The notes: generated by a model from the sequence alone, not told the origin. A stretch of 55,972 bases of DNA from Trabulsiella guamensis ATCC 49490 (GCF_000734965.1 NZ_JMTB01000004.1:1-55972); one strand, 5' to 3'. Shown: positions 40,901-49,075, counted from the first letter of the stretch. Translations and numbers: made by a program.

Positions 40901-41322
40901 ACCGCGTTGATATTTTGCTGGATACCTTCCCGTATACCGGCGGCACCACCACCAACCATGCCGCATGGATGGGCGTGCCCACACTGACGTTATGCGGCGA
41001 TACGCTCGCCTGCCGTCAGGGCGTGGAAAATATGAACAGTTACGGGCTGAGTCAATTTATTGCTATGGATAAAAACGACTACGTCAATAAAGCCCTGTAC
41101 TGGCGTGACCATTTTGAAGAACTTAATGCCATCCGACTCGGAATGCGTAACCAAATACCTGTTGAAACGAAAGACGGTTTTAATGCTGCGGAGCATCTGG
41201 AATATGCGCTGCGCCATGCATGGACGCTGTATTGCCAGGGACAAACGCCGCGCTCTTTTGTTATCGACGAAGCAGGTAACGCCACGCACTTATCGACAGA
41301 CGGTGGTGGAACCGTTTACTAA
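37930..41322 (+). CDS. Methyltransferase-TPR-OGT (GT41-like) fusion protein, probable flagellin O-glycosyltransferase
   Basis: This 1130-residue cytoplasmic protein has at least three parts. Residues ~1-210 form a class I SAM-dependent methyltransferase (motif I ELGCGNAGG at 39-47, acidic GVDID at 62-66). Residues ~215-400 resemble the regulatory region found behind such methyltransferases (LHWAGSFTRML). Residues ~525-700 contain TPR-like helices (AFRYQPDSSRYLAMLGVIL, SLELSPDYFDSF). Residues ~745-1110 are an O-GlcNAc-transferase-type catalytic region: GFVSGDLRQHPVSNF with His760, APVQMTWIGYPGTSG at 846-860, FGSFNRPKKINEE with Lys925/926 at the UDP-phosphate-binding lysine, and DTFPYTGGTTTNHAAWMG at 998-1015. 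Such enzymes transfer sugars to Ser/Thr of proteins. The position after the short fliC makes flagellin the likely acceptor. The start is the ATG at 37930 or the GTG/ATG at 37939/37945; no strong ribosome site is visible. Confidence 0.85.
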   Translation: MPPVNMQHLNRYMTPFTLHASALLHGISLALPATARILELGCGNAGGLIAHARAWPQSVCIGVDIDENQIEQARQEIAALALSNIEPFAAGLGDLLAVDPGQFDYIIIHGVFACSGAAERDALLTWCREHLSANGIISLQHSVLPGASSAQQLRDALAFHLRRGDENADPLTSARGMLGWMAMTLADGELKNRVLEAETLDDTALTFAYLIDSAPAAWYSDFHQHMAELGLCPVGDATPQSELPEAYNGTLQQLHGLIAENTPRQLAQQYLDLAVNRAERVTLLSPQVNQAPKAKPDLQHLEQLHWAGSFTRMLTDDGRIMNGHRSASGQPVSTPNEVTLQILDLLGGAWPMSLSFEQLVFNTRMPEKPGDTRDAVRESLRDLYLIQPDGLHWSTFAGPYNDAHDAVLQPLCRLTDDAATATNLWGVTVEVTALERQYLQSGFAATDDEAWESFMSLRAKGMLTGSTDAWKTAIQRFLRQGDTVRLKPLITTLLLLSVSVKRGGLLADERYQEPKAAHDEQAVEAIYTEVNRLISLGKAWEARDYARGLLAESPDDLHILRCYSRACILTSAWQDALSALCKLMGYYFSSLDIYFDLATALQKLEQPFYARKIIHGLLRLDGKSAGFWHSLATLYHGQGDNPMAEKCSREAFRYQPDSSRYLAMLGVILSDNQNLEESKYFLEKSLELSPDYFDSFTCLLFVVTHDHSLSPAEQLEKHKEYGRRIEAWAKDRDFTPDRRINTDPQRKLRLGFVSGDLRQHPVSNFLLPFWDSFNRQHFELVGYSASPVKDSITEHLQSGAVLWRDAELMSDIELAKQINADEIDILIDLSGHTTYTRLPVFALRPAPVQMTWIGYPGTSGLSAMDYRILSTGCMNPPGLEKQFLEKIIYVPMRKLFEPDKNSPEINLLPALTNGYITFGSFNRPKKINEEVLRLWAEILVKYPQSRLLIGFMSDTNVIQSITRQLAAFGVSEERLIFQGRMPLAEYLACHHRVDILLDTFPYTGGTTTNHAAWMGVPTLTLCGDTLACRQGVENMNSYGLSQFIAMDKNDYVNKALYWRDHFEELNAIRLGMRNQIPVETKDGFNAAEHLEYALRHAWTLYCQGQTPRSFVIDEAGNATHLSTDGGGTVY

Positions 41323-41345
41323 AAATACGCTTCGCAGAGGTTTCG

Positions 41346-42479
41346 ATGAAAGACATCTATGTCACCAGCCCGTTGCTTCCGCCGCTGGAAGAGTTTATTC
41401 CGTACCTGGAGAAAATCTGGGAGAAAAAATTTCTGACTAACGGCGGCACCTGGCATCAACAATTAGAAAAAGAGCTGGCAGAATATCTGGGTGTTGAACA
41501 CCTGTGCCTGTTTGCCAACGGTACGCTGGCGCTACTCACCGCGCTACAGGCGCTGCGCATTACCGGTGAGGTGATCACCACGCCTTATTCGTTTGTCGCG
41601 ACGTCCCATTCGCTGCTGTGGAATGGATTAACACCGGTCTTTGCCGATATTGACCCGGTGACCTGCAATATTGACCCGGACAAAATTGAAGCGCTTATTA
41701 CCCCAGCGACATCAGCGATTTTGCCGGTGCATTGCTACGGCATTCCCTGCAACGTTGATAAAATTCAGTCCATCGCCGATGCGTGGGGCTTAAAAGTTAT
41801 TTACGATGCCGCCCATGCGTTCGGCGTGAAGAAAAATAACCACAGCATATTGAACTGCGGCGATCTTTCTATTCTCAGTTTCCATGCCACTAAAGTGTTT
41901 AACACCTTTGAAGGCGGGGCGATTATTTGCCCTGACGCTCGCATGAAACAGCGCATCGATTATCTGAAAAACTTCGGTTTTGCCGGAGAAACGACAGTCG
42001 TGGCGCCGGGAATTAACGCCAAAATGAACGAAGTGCAGGCGGCTTTTGGTCTGGTGCAACTGGGGCATATTGATCATGCCCTGGCGCGCCGTGCGGAAAT
42101 TTATCAGCGCTACTGTGAATGGCTGAGCGATATTCCGGGAATTGGCACGTTCTCCGTGACGGATGATATTGAGTGGAACCATGCCTATTTCCCGATTCGC
42201 GTGGAAAGCACGTTCCCGGTCAGCCGCGACTGGCTGTATGATGCGCTGAAAGCGCAGAATATCTATTCGCGTCGCTATTTTTATCCGCTGATCAGTTCTT
42301 TCTCTATGTATCGTCATTTGCCATCGGCATCTCCAGAAAGCCTGCCGGTAGCCAGCGACATCGCTGAAAAAATACTCTGTTTACCGATTTACCCGGATCT
42401 CACACTTGAAGATCAGGCCCGTGTCGTGAATATTATTCGCCAACAGGTCGGACTGACTCAGGTGGATAAGGTCGCATGA
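41346..42479 (+). CDS. DegT/DnrJ/EryC1-family sugar aminotransferase, VioA-like
   Basis: This 377-residue PLP enzyme converts a nucleotide 4-keto-6-deoxy sugar to the 4-amino sugar. It has the internal aldimine lysine Lys183 in SFHATKVFNTFEGG, the PLP-pyridine aspartate Asp154 in VIYDAAHAFG, the phosphate-binding NGTLAL and the N-terminal TSPLLPPLEEFIPYLEKIW. The overall sequence recalls VioA (dTDP-4-amino-4,6-dideoxy-D-glucose synthesis) more than WecE or PseC, but the exact sugar is inference. The substrate dTDP-4-keto-6-deoxyglucose would come from RmlA/RmlB encoded elsewhere. The ribosome site AGAGG lies before the ATG. It overlaps the acyltransferase gene by 4 bases (ATGA). Confidence 0.87.
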   Translation: MKDIYVTSPLLPPLEEFIPYLEKIWEKKFLTNGGTWHQQLEKELAEYLGVEHLCLFANGTLALLTALQALRITGEVITTPYSFVATSHSLLWNGLTPVFADIDPVTCNIDPDKIEALITPATSAILPVHCYGIPCNVDKIQSIADAWGLKVIYDAAHAFGVKKNNHSILNCGDLSILSFHATKVFNTFEGGAIICPDARMKQRIDYLKNFGFAGETTVVAPGINAKMNEVQAAFGLVQLGHIDHALARRAEIYQRYCEWLSDIPGIGTFSVTDDIEWNHAYFPIRVESTFPVSRDWLYDALKAQNIYSRRYFYPLISSFSMYRHLPSASPESLPVASDIAEKILCLPIYPDLTLEDQARVVNIIRQQVGLTQVDKVA

Positions 42480-43117
42480 AATTAGGTATCTACGGAACAG
42501 GCGGGCAGGGGCGTGAAACGCTGGTGCTTGCCCGCCAGATTAATCAGGTCGCGGCGCGCTGGGACGACATCTTTTTTATTGATGATATGACTGACGCGAC
42601 GTCGGTGTCCGGCGTGCCGGTGTACCGCTTTGAAGCGCTGGATTTTCATGATGTGGAAATTTCCATCGCCCTTGGTGAACCCGCGCATCGCCGCATGCTG
42701 GCCAATAAAGTGTTGCCCAAAGCCCCCCTGGCGACGCTGGTGCATCCTGGCGTGTTTGTGCCTGAAGACACTAACATCGGCGCGGGTGTGCTGGTCGGGC
42801 AGGGCGCGTTTATCTCGTGTAACGTCACGCTCGGCGATAACGCGCTGATCCAGCCCAATACCTACATCAGTCACGACTGCCAGGTGGGCGCTCACAGTGT
42901 GGTCTGCAGTCAGGTGTCGCTCGGCGGTAAAACGACAATTGGCGAGGGAACATTTCTCGGCATGAACTGCGTCATCAAAGAGCTGTCGGTGATTGGCAAC
43001 GATGTGGTGATCGGCATGGGCTCGGTGGTAACAAAGGACCTGGCCGATGATGCTGTCGCTTTTGGCAATCCAGCCAAAATTCATCGTTCAAACAGTAATA
43101 AGCGCGTTTTTAAGTAA
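42476..43117 (+). CDS. Sugar O/N-acyltransferase, VioB/PglD/NeuD-like (left-handed beta-helix)
   Basis: This 213-residue enzyme has a small N-terminal nucleotide-sugar-binding domain (IYGTGGQGRETLVLA) and a C-terminal left-handed beta-helix built from hexapeptide repeats (about residues 95-200, for example NIGAGVLVGQGAFIS, TIGEGTFLGMNCVI). His133 in TYISHDCQVG corresponds to the catalytic base of PglD-type N-acetyltransferases. Translationally coupled to the VioA-like aminotransferase, it should acylate the 4-amino group to give a Qui4NAc-type or other acylated viosamine donor. The ending (AFGNPAKIHRS) is typical. It is the last gene of the modification cluster; fliA follows after 217 bases. 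Confidence 0.87.
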   Translation: MKLGIYGTGGQGRETLVLARQINQVAARWDDIFFIDDMTDATSVSGVPVYRFEALDFHDVEISIALGEPAHRRMLANKVLPKAPLATLVHPGVFVPEDTNIGAGVLVGQGAFISCNVTLGDNALIQPNTYISHDCQVGAHSVVCSQVSLGGKTTIGEGTFLGMNCVIKELSVIGNDVVIGMGSVVTKDLADDAVAFGNPAKIHRSNSNKRVFK

Positions 43118-43334
43118 TTCTCCCGGATACCGTCTAACCTGCGGTATCCATGCATTGCTCCCTCACAACAGGCCAAAAGCGTTTCGCTTAGGGTAAAAAA
43201 TAACACCTGAATTTTCAGTTAATTGCATCATAAGCTGCAAATAAACGCCGATTTAGACCACTATTCTGCCGATTAAAACCCCTGCAGAAACGGATAATCA
43301 TGCCGATAACTCAACTATTGCAGGGCTGTTTATC

Positions 43335-44054
43335 GTGAATTCACTGTATACCGCTGAAGGTGTAATGGATAAACACTCGCTATGGCAGCGTTACGTACCT
43401 CTGGTGCGCCATGAAGCATTGCGCCTACAGGTGCGATTGCCGGCGAGCGTGGAACTGGACGATCTGCTTCAGGCGGGCGGCATCGGGTTATTGAATGCTG
43501 TGGAACGTTACGATGCTCTGCAAGGAACGGCATTTACCACTTACGCAGTGCAACGCATTCGCGGTGCGATGCTGGATGAATTGCGCAGCCGGGACTGGGT
43601 GCCGCGCAGCGTCCGACGCAACGCGCGCGAAGTGGCGCAGGCGATGGGGCAGCTGGAACAAGAGCTGGGGCGTAACGCCACGGAAACCGAAGTCTCACAA
43701 CGACTCGGTATTCCTGTTGAGGAGTATCGTCAGATGCTTCTGGACACCAATAACAGCCAGCTTTTCTCTTACGATGAATGGAGAGAAGAGCATGGCGACA
43801 GTATTGAATTGGTGACCGAGGAGAACCAACAGGAAAACCCGCTCTTCCAGTTAATGGAAGGCAACTTGCGGCAGCGTGTGATCGAGGCGATCGAAGCGCT
43901 ACCGGAACGCGAACAGCTTGTGCTGACGCTCTACTACCAGGAAGAGCTTAATCTCAAAGAGATTGGCGCGGTACTGGAAGTGGGCGAATCGCGTGTCAGC
44001 CAGTTGCACAGCCAGGCCATCAAACGTCTGCGTACCAAGCTGGGTAAGTTATAG
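43335..44054 (+). CDS. fliA: FliA, flagellar sigma factor (sigma-28)
   Basis: This 239-residue sigma factor transcribes class III flagellar genes. It starts at a GTG (GTGAATTCACTGTATACC), as in E. coli. Region 2 (ELDDLLQAGGIGLLNAVERYD), region 3 (RNAREVAQAMGQLEQELGR) and the region 4 helix-turn-helix (NLKEIGAVLEVGESRVSQLH) are complete. In E. coli fliA, fliZ and the cystine genes form one region. The upstream 217 bases contain an isolated GCCGATAA (43302-43309) without a matching -35. FliA activity should drive the fliC and fliD promoters seen in this window. Confidence 0.97.
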   Translation: MNSLYTAEGVMDKHSLWQRYVPLVRHEALRLQVRLPASVELDDLLQAGGIGLLNAVERYDALQGTAFTTYAVQRIRGAMLDELRSRDWVPRSVRRNAREVAQAMGQLEQELGRNATETEVSQRLGIPVEEYRQMLLDTNNSQLFSYDEWREEHGDSIELVTEENQQENPLFQLMEGNLRQRVIEAIEALPEREQLVLTLYYQEELNLKEIGAVLEVGESRVSQLHSQAIKRLRTKLGKL

Positions 44055-44116
44055 GACGTTGATGAGTTCATCACCCCTGAAAAATGCCGCACAACCAATG
44101 ACAACCAGGAGTTATC

Positions 44117-44668
44117 ATGACGGTGCAGCAAGTAAAAAGACGGCCGTTAAGCCGCTACCTTAAAGACTTTAAACATAGCCAAACGCATTGTGCTCACTGC
44201 CATAAGCTGCTCGACCGCATCACGTTGGTCAGGCGCGGTGAGATAGTCAATAAAATCGCGATTTCCCGTCTCGACACCTTAATGAACGAAGAAGAGTGGC
44301 AACAGGAGCGCCAGGAATGGGTCGCCCTGTGTCGTTTCTGCGGTGATTTGCATTGCAAAGAGCAGAGCGATTTTTTCGATATTATCGGTTTTAAACAATA
44401 CCTTTTCGAACAGACCGACATGAGCCCCGGCACGGTGCGCGAATATGTTGTCCGTCTGCGTCGCCTCGGCAATCACCTGACAGAGCTTAATGTTCCACGG
44501 GAGCTTCTGACTAATGGCTATCTGGATGACAACCTGGCGCCGTGGCTGCCAGCCACCAGCACCAATAACTACCGCATTGCCCTGCGCAAGTACGCCCAGT
44601 TCCAGGCGCTGACTGCCCCGGTTAAGATGCAAAATCTGGCTTATCCCACAACCTCGGATATATATTAA
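44117..44668 (+). CDS. fliZ: FliZ, flagellar regulator and sigma-S antagonist
   Basis: This 183-residue DNA-binding protein in E. coli represses sigma-S-dependent and curli genes and, in Salmonella, raises FlhDC output. The N-terminus MTVQQVKRRPLSRYLKDFKH and the core DMSPGTVREYVVRLRRLGNHL (core: GTVREYVVRLRRLGNHL), related to the integrase-like arm-binding fold, are conserved. The ribosome site AGGAG precedes the ATG. It lies 62 bases after fliA, likely in the same transcript. Confidence 0.96.
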   Translation: MTVQQVKRRPLSRYLKDFKHSQTHCAHCHKLLDRITLVRRGEIVNKIAISRLDTLMNEEEWQQERQEWVALCRFCGDLHCKEQSDFFDIIGFKQYLFEQTDMSPGTVREYVVRLRRLGNHLTELNVPRELLTNGYLDDNLAPWLPATSTNNYRIALRKYAQFQALTAPVKMQNLAYPTTSDIY

Positions 44669-44763
44669 ATTTGAATAAGATGTAGCGTAGTCGTGTTTGC
44701 CATTGGCGATAAACACCTTACACTACAGTAACTACTTAAAACTATTGGGATGATGGGAAGACG

Positions 44764-45564
44764 ATGAAGCTAGCTCTTATTGGCCGTCAGGCACTGATGG
44801 GTGTGATGGCGGTGGCGTTAATGGCGGGGATTAGCGCCAAAACGTTCGCCGCTGAGAATCTGTTGAATCAGGTCAAAGAACGCGGCTCGCTGCGTGTTGG
44901 CCTTGAGGGAACCTATCCTCCGTTCAGCTTCCAGGGGGACGATGGCAAGCTGACCGGGTTTGAGGTGGAATTCGCCAATGAACTGGCAAAACACCTTGGC
45001 GTGAAGGCCGATCTCAAGCCGACCAAGTGGGACGGTATGCTGGCGGCGCTCGATTCTAAACGTATCGATGTGGTCATCAATCAGGTCACCATCTCTGACG
45101 AACGTAAGAAAAAGTATGATTTCTCTACGCCGTACACCGTTTCGGGTATTCAGGCGCTGGTGAAAAAGGGGAATGAAGGCGCTATCAAAACCGCGGCCGA
45201 TCTGAAAGGCAAAAAAGTGGGTGTCGGCCTCGGGACCAATTACGAAGAGTGGTTACGCGGCAACGTTCCGGGTGTGGATATCCGCACTTATGACGACGAC
45301 CCGACAAAATATCAGGATTTGCGCGTCGGTCGTATTGACGCCATTCTGGTTGACCGCCTGGCAGCGCTGGATTTAGTGAAAAAAACCAACAACACGCTGG
45401 CCGTGACTGGCGAAGCGTTCTCACGTCAGGAAGCGGGTGTGGCGCTGCGTAAAGGCAACGACGATCTGCTGAAAGCGATTGACGGTGCGATTGCCGACAT
45501 GCAAAAAGACGGAAGTCTGAAGGCATTGTCTGAGAAATGGTTTGGTGCTGATGTGACGCAATAA
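44764..45564 (+). CDS. tcyJ: TcyJ (FliY), periplasmic L-cystine-binding protein
   Basis: This 266-residue family 3 solute-binding protein has a signal peptide (about residues 1-29, ending in KTFA before AENLLNQ). It has the sequence [29 protein letters not shown] typical of the family (core: [12 protein letters not shown]). It delivers cystine (and related diaminopimelate-type compounds) to TcyL/TcyN. Its name FliY reflects position after fliZ; it has no flagellar role. A strong terminator after the gene separates it partly from dcyD, which allows the binding protein to be made in excess. Confidence 0.95.
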   Translation: MKLALIGRQALMGVMAVALMAGISAKTFAAENLLNQVKERGSLRVGLEGTYPPFSFQGDDGKLTGFEVEFANELAKHLGVKADLKPTKWDGMLAALDSKRIDVVINQVTISDERKKKYDFSTPYTVSGIQALVKKGNEGAIKTAADLKGKKVGVGLGTNYEEWLRGNVPGVDIRTYDDDPTKYQDLRVGRIDAILVDRLAALDLVKKTNNTLAVTGEAFSRQEAGVALRKGNDDLLKAIDGAIADMQKDGSLKALSEKWFGADVTQ

Positions 45565-45576
45565 GCACCCCTGGTT

Positions 45577-45608
45577 AAAAAAGGCGCTGATTCTGGCGCC
45601 TTTTTTTA
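45577..45608 (+). terminator. tcyJ terminator
   Basis: An 11-bp stem AAAAAAGGCGC/GCGCCTTTTTT, an 8-base loop and seven T lie 12 bases after tcyJ. Being bracketed by A and T runs, it may act as a partial terminator within the cystine operon. Confidence 0.85.
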
Positions 45609-45658
45609 TTTCCAGGGCAAGTGCGTGCATAATAAAAACAGATGAGTCAGGAGATGCT

Positions 45659-46645
45659 ATGTCACTTCAAAATTTAACACGTTTCCCACGGCTGGAATTT
45701 ATTGGCGCACCGACACCGCTGGAGTTTTTGCCCCGTCTCTCCGATCACCTTGGACGCGAAATTTTCATCAAGCGCGATGACGTCACACCGATGGCGATGG
45801 GCGGCAACAAACTACGCAAACTGGAGTTCCTCGCCGCCGATGCGCTGCGCGAAGGCGCCGATACGCTGGTAACGGCAGGCGCTATTCAGTCCAACCATGT
45901 ACGCCAGACTGCGGCGGTCGCGGCAAAACTTGGCCTTCATTGCGTTGCGCTGCTGGAAAACCCCATCAACACCCGTGCAGAAAACTATCTCACCAACGGC
46001 AATCGTCTGTTGCTGGATTTATTTAACACGCAGGTAGAAATGTGCGACGCGCTGACCGATCCCACCGCGCAACTCGACGACCTGGCGACCCGCCTGGAAT
46101 TACAGGGTTTCCGTCCGTACGTAATCCCGGTAGGCGGTTCAAACGCGCTGGGTGCGCTGGGTTACGTTGAAAGCGCGCTGGAAATCGCTCAGCAGTGTGA
46201 AGACGTGGTGGATCTGTCGTCCATCGTGGTCGCTTCTGGTAGCGCAGGCACCCATGCCGGACTGGCGGTGGGCCTTGAGCAACTGTTGCCGGACGTTTCG
46301 CTGGTTGGCGTTACTGTCTCGCGCACCGTGACGGAACAGAAGCCGAAAGTGGTGGCGCTGCAACAGTCGATTGCCGCCAGCCTCGAACTCGACGCAAAAG
46401 CAGACATCCTGCTGTGGGATGAGTACTTCGCGCCTGGCTACGGCATGCCGAATGAAGCAGGCATGGAAGCGGTTAAACTACTGGCTTCGCTTGAAGGCAT
46501 TCTGCTTGATCCGGTCTACACCGGTAAAGCGATGGCCGGGCTTATCGACGGCATTACTCAGAAGCGTTTCAGGGATGACGGCGCCATTTTGTTTGTTCAT
46601 ACGGGCGGGGCGCCAGCGCTGTTTGCTTACCATCCTCACATCTAA
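45659..46645 (+). CDS. dcyD: DcyD, D-cysteine desulfhydrase
   Basis: This 328-residue PLP enzyme of the ACC deaminase family breaks D-cysteine into pyruvate, ammonia and sulfide. Lys51 in [13 protein letters not shown] is the PLP lysine; [15 protein letters not shown] and the glycine-rich phosphate loop [10 protein letters not shown] are conserved. Length matches E. coli DcyD. It lies between the cystine-binding protein and the permease, linking uptake with use or detoxification of D-cysteine. Confidence 0.95.
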   Translation: MSLQNLTRFPRLEFIGAPTPLEFLPRLSDHLGREIFIKRDDVTPMAMGGNKLRKLEFLAADALREGADTLVTAGAIQSNHVRQTAAVAAKLGLHCVALLENPINTRAENYLTNGNRLLLDLFNTQVEMCDALTDPTAQLDDLATRLELQGFRPYVIPVGGSNALGALGYVESALEIAQQCEDVVDLSSIVVASGSAGTHAGLAVGLEQLLPDVSLVGVTVSRTVTEQKPKVVALQQSIAASLELDAKADILLWDEYFAPGYGMPNEAGMEAVKLLASLEGILLDPVYTGKAMAGLIDGITQKRFRDDGAILFVHTGGAPALFAYHPHI

Positions 46646-46660
46646 CGCAGAAAATCAATA

Positions 46661-47329
46661 ATGCAAGAAAGTATCCAACTGGTGTTCGATTCGGCGCCGT
46701 ATTTGTTAAATGGGGCCATTTTTACACTTCAGCTCAGCGTCGGTGGCATGATTTTTGGCCTGTTGCTGGGGTTTATCCTCGCGCTGATGCGTATGTCGGC
46801 CCTCTGGCCGGTCCGGTGGCTGGCGCGTTTTTATATCTCCATCTTTCGCGGGACGCCACTCATCGCGCAGCTGTTTATGATCTACTACGGTCTGCCGCAA
46901 TTCGGCATTGAACTGGATCCGATCCCGGCGGCGATGATTGGCCTGTCGCTCAACACCGCCGCGTATGCATCCGAAACGCTGCGTGCTGCCATTTCGTCAA
47001 TTGACAAAGGGCAGTGGGAAGCGGCGGCCAGTATTGGTATGACGCCGTGGCAGACACTGCGTCGCGCCATTCTGCCGCAGGCTGCGCGGGTGGCGCTGCC
47101 GCCGCTGTCGAACAGTTTTATCAGCCTGGTAAAAGATACCTCGCTCGCTGCTACCATTCAGGTGCCGGAACTGTTTCGCCAGGCGCAGCTCATCACTTCG
47201 CGTACGCTGGAAGTCTTCACTATGTATCTGGCGGCATCGCTGATTTACTGGGTGATGGCGACGGTACTATCGACCCTGCAGAACTATTTTGAAAATCAGC
47301 TTAACCGCCAGGAGCGTGATCCGAAATGA
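46661..47329 (+). CDS. tcyL: TcyL (YecS), L-cystine ABC permease
   Basis: This 222-residue inner-membrane permease is of the polar amino-acid (HisM) family. The N-terminal helix begins near LLNGAIFTLQLSVGGMIFG, and the EAA coupling motif appears as EAAASIGMTPWQTLRRAILPQA (core: EAAASIGMTPWQTLRRA). It lies 15 bases after dcyD and overlaps tcyN by 4 bases, so it is coupled to the ATPase gene. Confidence 0.95.
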   Translation: MQESIQLVFDSAPYLLNGAIFTLQLSVGGMIFGLLLGFILALMRMSALWPVRWLARFYISIFRGTPLIAQLFMIYYGLPQFGIELDPIPAAMIGLSLNTAAYASETLRAAISSIDKGQWEAAASIGMTPWQTLRRAILPQAARVALPPLSNSFISLVKDTSLAATIQVPELFRQAQLITSRTLEVFTMYLAASLIYWVMATVLSTLQNYFENQLNRQERDPK

Positions 47330-48078
47330 GTGCTATCGAAGTCAAAAACCTGGTGAAGAAATTTCATGGTCAGACGGTGCTGCACGGCATCGATCTTGAA
47401 GTGAACGAAGGTGAAATTGTCGCGATCATCGGCCCCAGCGGCTCAGGCAAAACCACCCTGTTGCGCAGTATCAACCTGCTGGAACAACCAGAAAGCGGTA
47501 CGATCAAAGTCGGGGATATTACCATTGATACTGCACGCGCGCTCAGCCAGCAGAAAGGGCTGATTCGCCGTCTGCGTCAGCATGTGGGATTCGTTTTCCA
47601 GAACTTTAATCTCTTCCCGCACCGCACGGTGCTGGAAAATATCATTGAAGGGCCTGTGTTCGTGAAAGGCGAAAACAAGGCGAATGCCAGCGAGCGTGCG
47701 CTGGATCTGCTGGAGAAAGTCGGGCTGAAGGGGAAAGAGACCAGCTATCCGCGTCGTCTTTCCGGCGGTCAGCAGCAGCGTGTGGCGATTGCCCGCGCGC
47801 TGGCCATGCGCCCGGACGTGATCCTGTTTGATGAGCCGACATCAGCGCTGGATCCTGAACTGGTAGGTGAAGTGCTGAACACCATTCGCCAGCTGGCACA
47901 GGAAAAACGCACGATGGTTATCGTGACTCATGAAATGAGTTTTGCTCGTGATGTTGCGGACAGAGCGATTTTTATGGATCAGGGGCGTATCGTTGAGCAG
48001 GGCGATGCCAAAACCTTGTTCACTGATCCAAAACAACCGCGTACGCGCCAGTTCCTCGCCAAGTTTCTCATTAAGTAA
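47326..48078 (+). CDS. tcyN: TcyN (YecC), L-cystine ABC ATPase
   Basis: This 250-residue ATPase has Walker A IGPSGSGKTTLL (about 35-46), Q-loop FVFQNFNLFPH, signature [16 protein letters not shown], Walker B VILFDEPTSALDPE and the switch histidine in VTHEMSFA. It powers TcyL/TcyJ. It is the last gene of the cystine cluster, and no clear terminator was seen before sdiA. Confidence 0.96.
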   Translation: MSAIEVKNLVKKFHGQTVLHGIDLEVNEGEIVAIIGPSGSGKTTLLRSINLLEQPESGTIKVGDITIDTARALSQQKGLIRRLRQHVGFVFQNFNLFPHRTVLENIIEGPVFVKGENKANASERALDLLEKVGLKGKETSYPRRLSGGQQQRVAIARALAMRPDVILFDEPTSALDPELVGEVLNTIRQLAQEKRTMVIVTHEMSFARDVADRAIFMDQGRIVEQGDAKTLFTDPKQPRTRQFLAKFLIK

Positions 48079-48292
48079 CGCATCCGTTCATAACATTACT
48101 TTCAACGACGCATCTGGCAAGTACTGCAGGTGTGTCGTTTTCCTATCTCAATCCAGCGCCATTAACATTTCCTTCAGAATGAATTACCCTTTTATTTCAC
48201 GGAATGGGATATTTCATTCATATGAATAGGAAATTTGTGCTAATTTCGAGATTCATAATAATGATTATTACTTAGAGGTTTATTCGTTGGTT

Positions 48293-49018
48293 ATGAGGGA
48301 CGATGATTTTTTCAGATGGCGGCGGCAAATGCTGCAACATTTCCAGTCAATAACAACGAGCGAGCAGATCTATACGCTTTTACAGCAGCAAACGGAGCGG
48401 CTGGAATATGACTATTTTTCACTCTGCGTCCGACACCCGGTTCCCTTTACACGTCCGAAGCTATCTATTCACACCACCTATCCCGAACGCTGGTGGTCGC
48501 ATTATATGGCGGAGAAATTCCATGCCATAGATCCGGTATTAAAAGCAGAAAATTTTTGTCGCGGACATTTACGCTGGGACGATGACTTATTTAGTGACGC
48601 TTCATTGTTATGGGATTCCGCACGTGATCACGGCTTGCGCAACGGCGTGACACAATGTCTGATGTTACCGAATCGGGCGATGGGCTTTTTGTCTGTCTCG
48701 CGGGAAAGCGAGTCGGGGGAGGCGGTATGTGAAGATGACGAAATGGAACTACGGTTACAGACGCTGACTGAGCAGAGCCTGTTGGCGCTACTGAGGCTGG
48801 AAGACGAGATGGTGGTGCCGGCAGAAATGCGATTCAGCAAACGTGAGCTGGAGATCCTGAAATGGACGGCGGAAGGCAAGACCTCCGCGGAAATCGCGAT
48901 GATCCTGTCGATTTCAGAGAACACAGTGAATTTTCATCAAAAGAATATGCAAAAGAAATTCAACGCACCGAATAAAACGCAGATTGCCTGTTATGCGGCG
49001 GCGACGGGGATCATCTGA
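48293..49018 (+). CDS. sdiA: SdiA, LuxR-type acyl-homoserine-lactone receptor
   Basis: This 241-residue orphan quorum-sensing receptor detects AHLs made by other bacteria; no luxI-type synthase is nearby. The autoinducer domain (about 1-165) keeps the conserved ligand-pocket stretches YDYFSLCVRHPVPFTRP, YPERWWSHY and DPVLKAENF. The C-terminal LuxR helix-turn-helix is KRELEILKWTAEGKTSAEI, then SISENTVNFHQKNMQKK. The ATG at 48293 is chosen over a TTG two codons upstream. Against E. coli SdiA the linker (ESESGEAVCEDDEME) is more acidic. It is convergent with yecF. Confidence 0.95.
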   Translation: MRDDDFFRWRRQMLQHFQSITTSEQIYTLLQQQTERLEYDYFSLCVRHPVPFTRPKLSIHTTYPERWWSHYMAEKFHAIDPVLKAENFCRGHLRWDDDLFSDASLLWDSARDHGLRNGVTQCLMLPNRAMGFLSVSRESESGEAVCEDDEMELRLQTLTEQSLLALLRLEDEMVVPAEMRFSKRELEILKWTAEGKTSAEIAMILSISENTVNFHQKNMQKKFNAPNKTQIACYAAATGII

Positions 49019-49037
49019 GCGCAATGCGCTGAAGGAA

Positions 49038-49065
49038 ACCGGCTGAGGGTGTGTCGTCAGCCGGT
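49038..49065. terminator. Hairpin between sdiA and yecF
   Basis: A perfect 9-bp stem ACCGGCTGA/TCAGCCGGT with a 10-base loop lies between convergent genes. There is no long T run, so its strength is uncertain. Confidence 0.6.
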
Positions 49066-49075
49066 CTGGAAAGAA

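Noticed and set aside
43302..43309. GCCGATAA upstream of fliA as a sigma-28 promoter
   Set aside because: The -10 octamer is perfect, but no TAAA-type -35 lies 11 bases upstream, so I did not call it a promoter.
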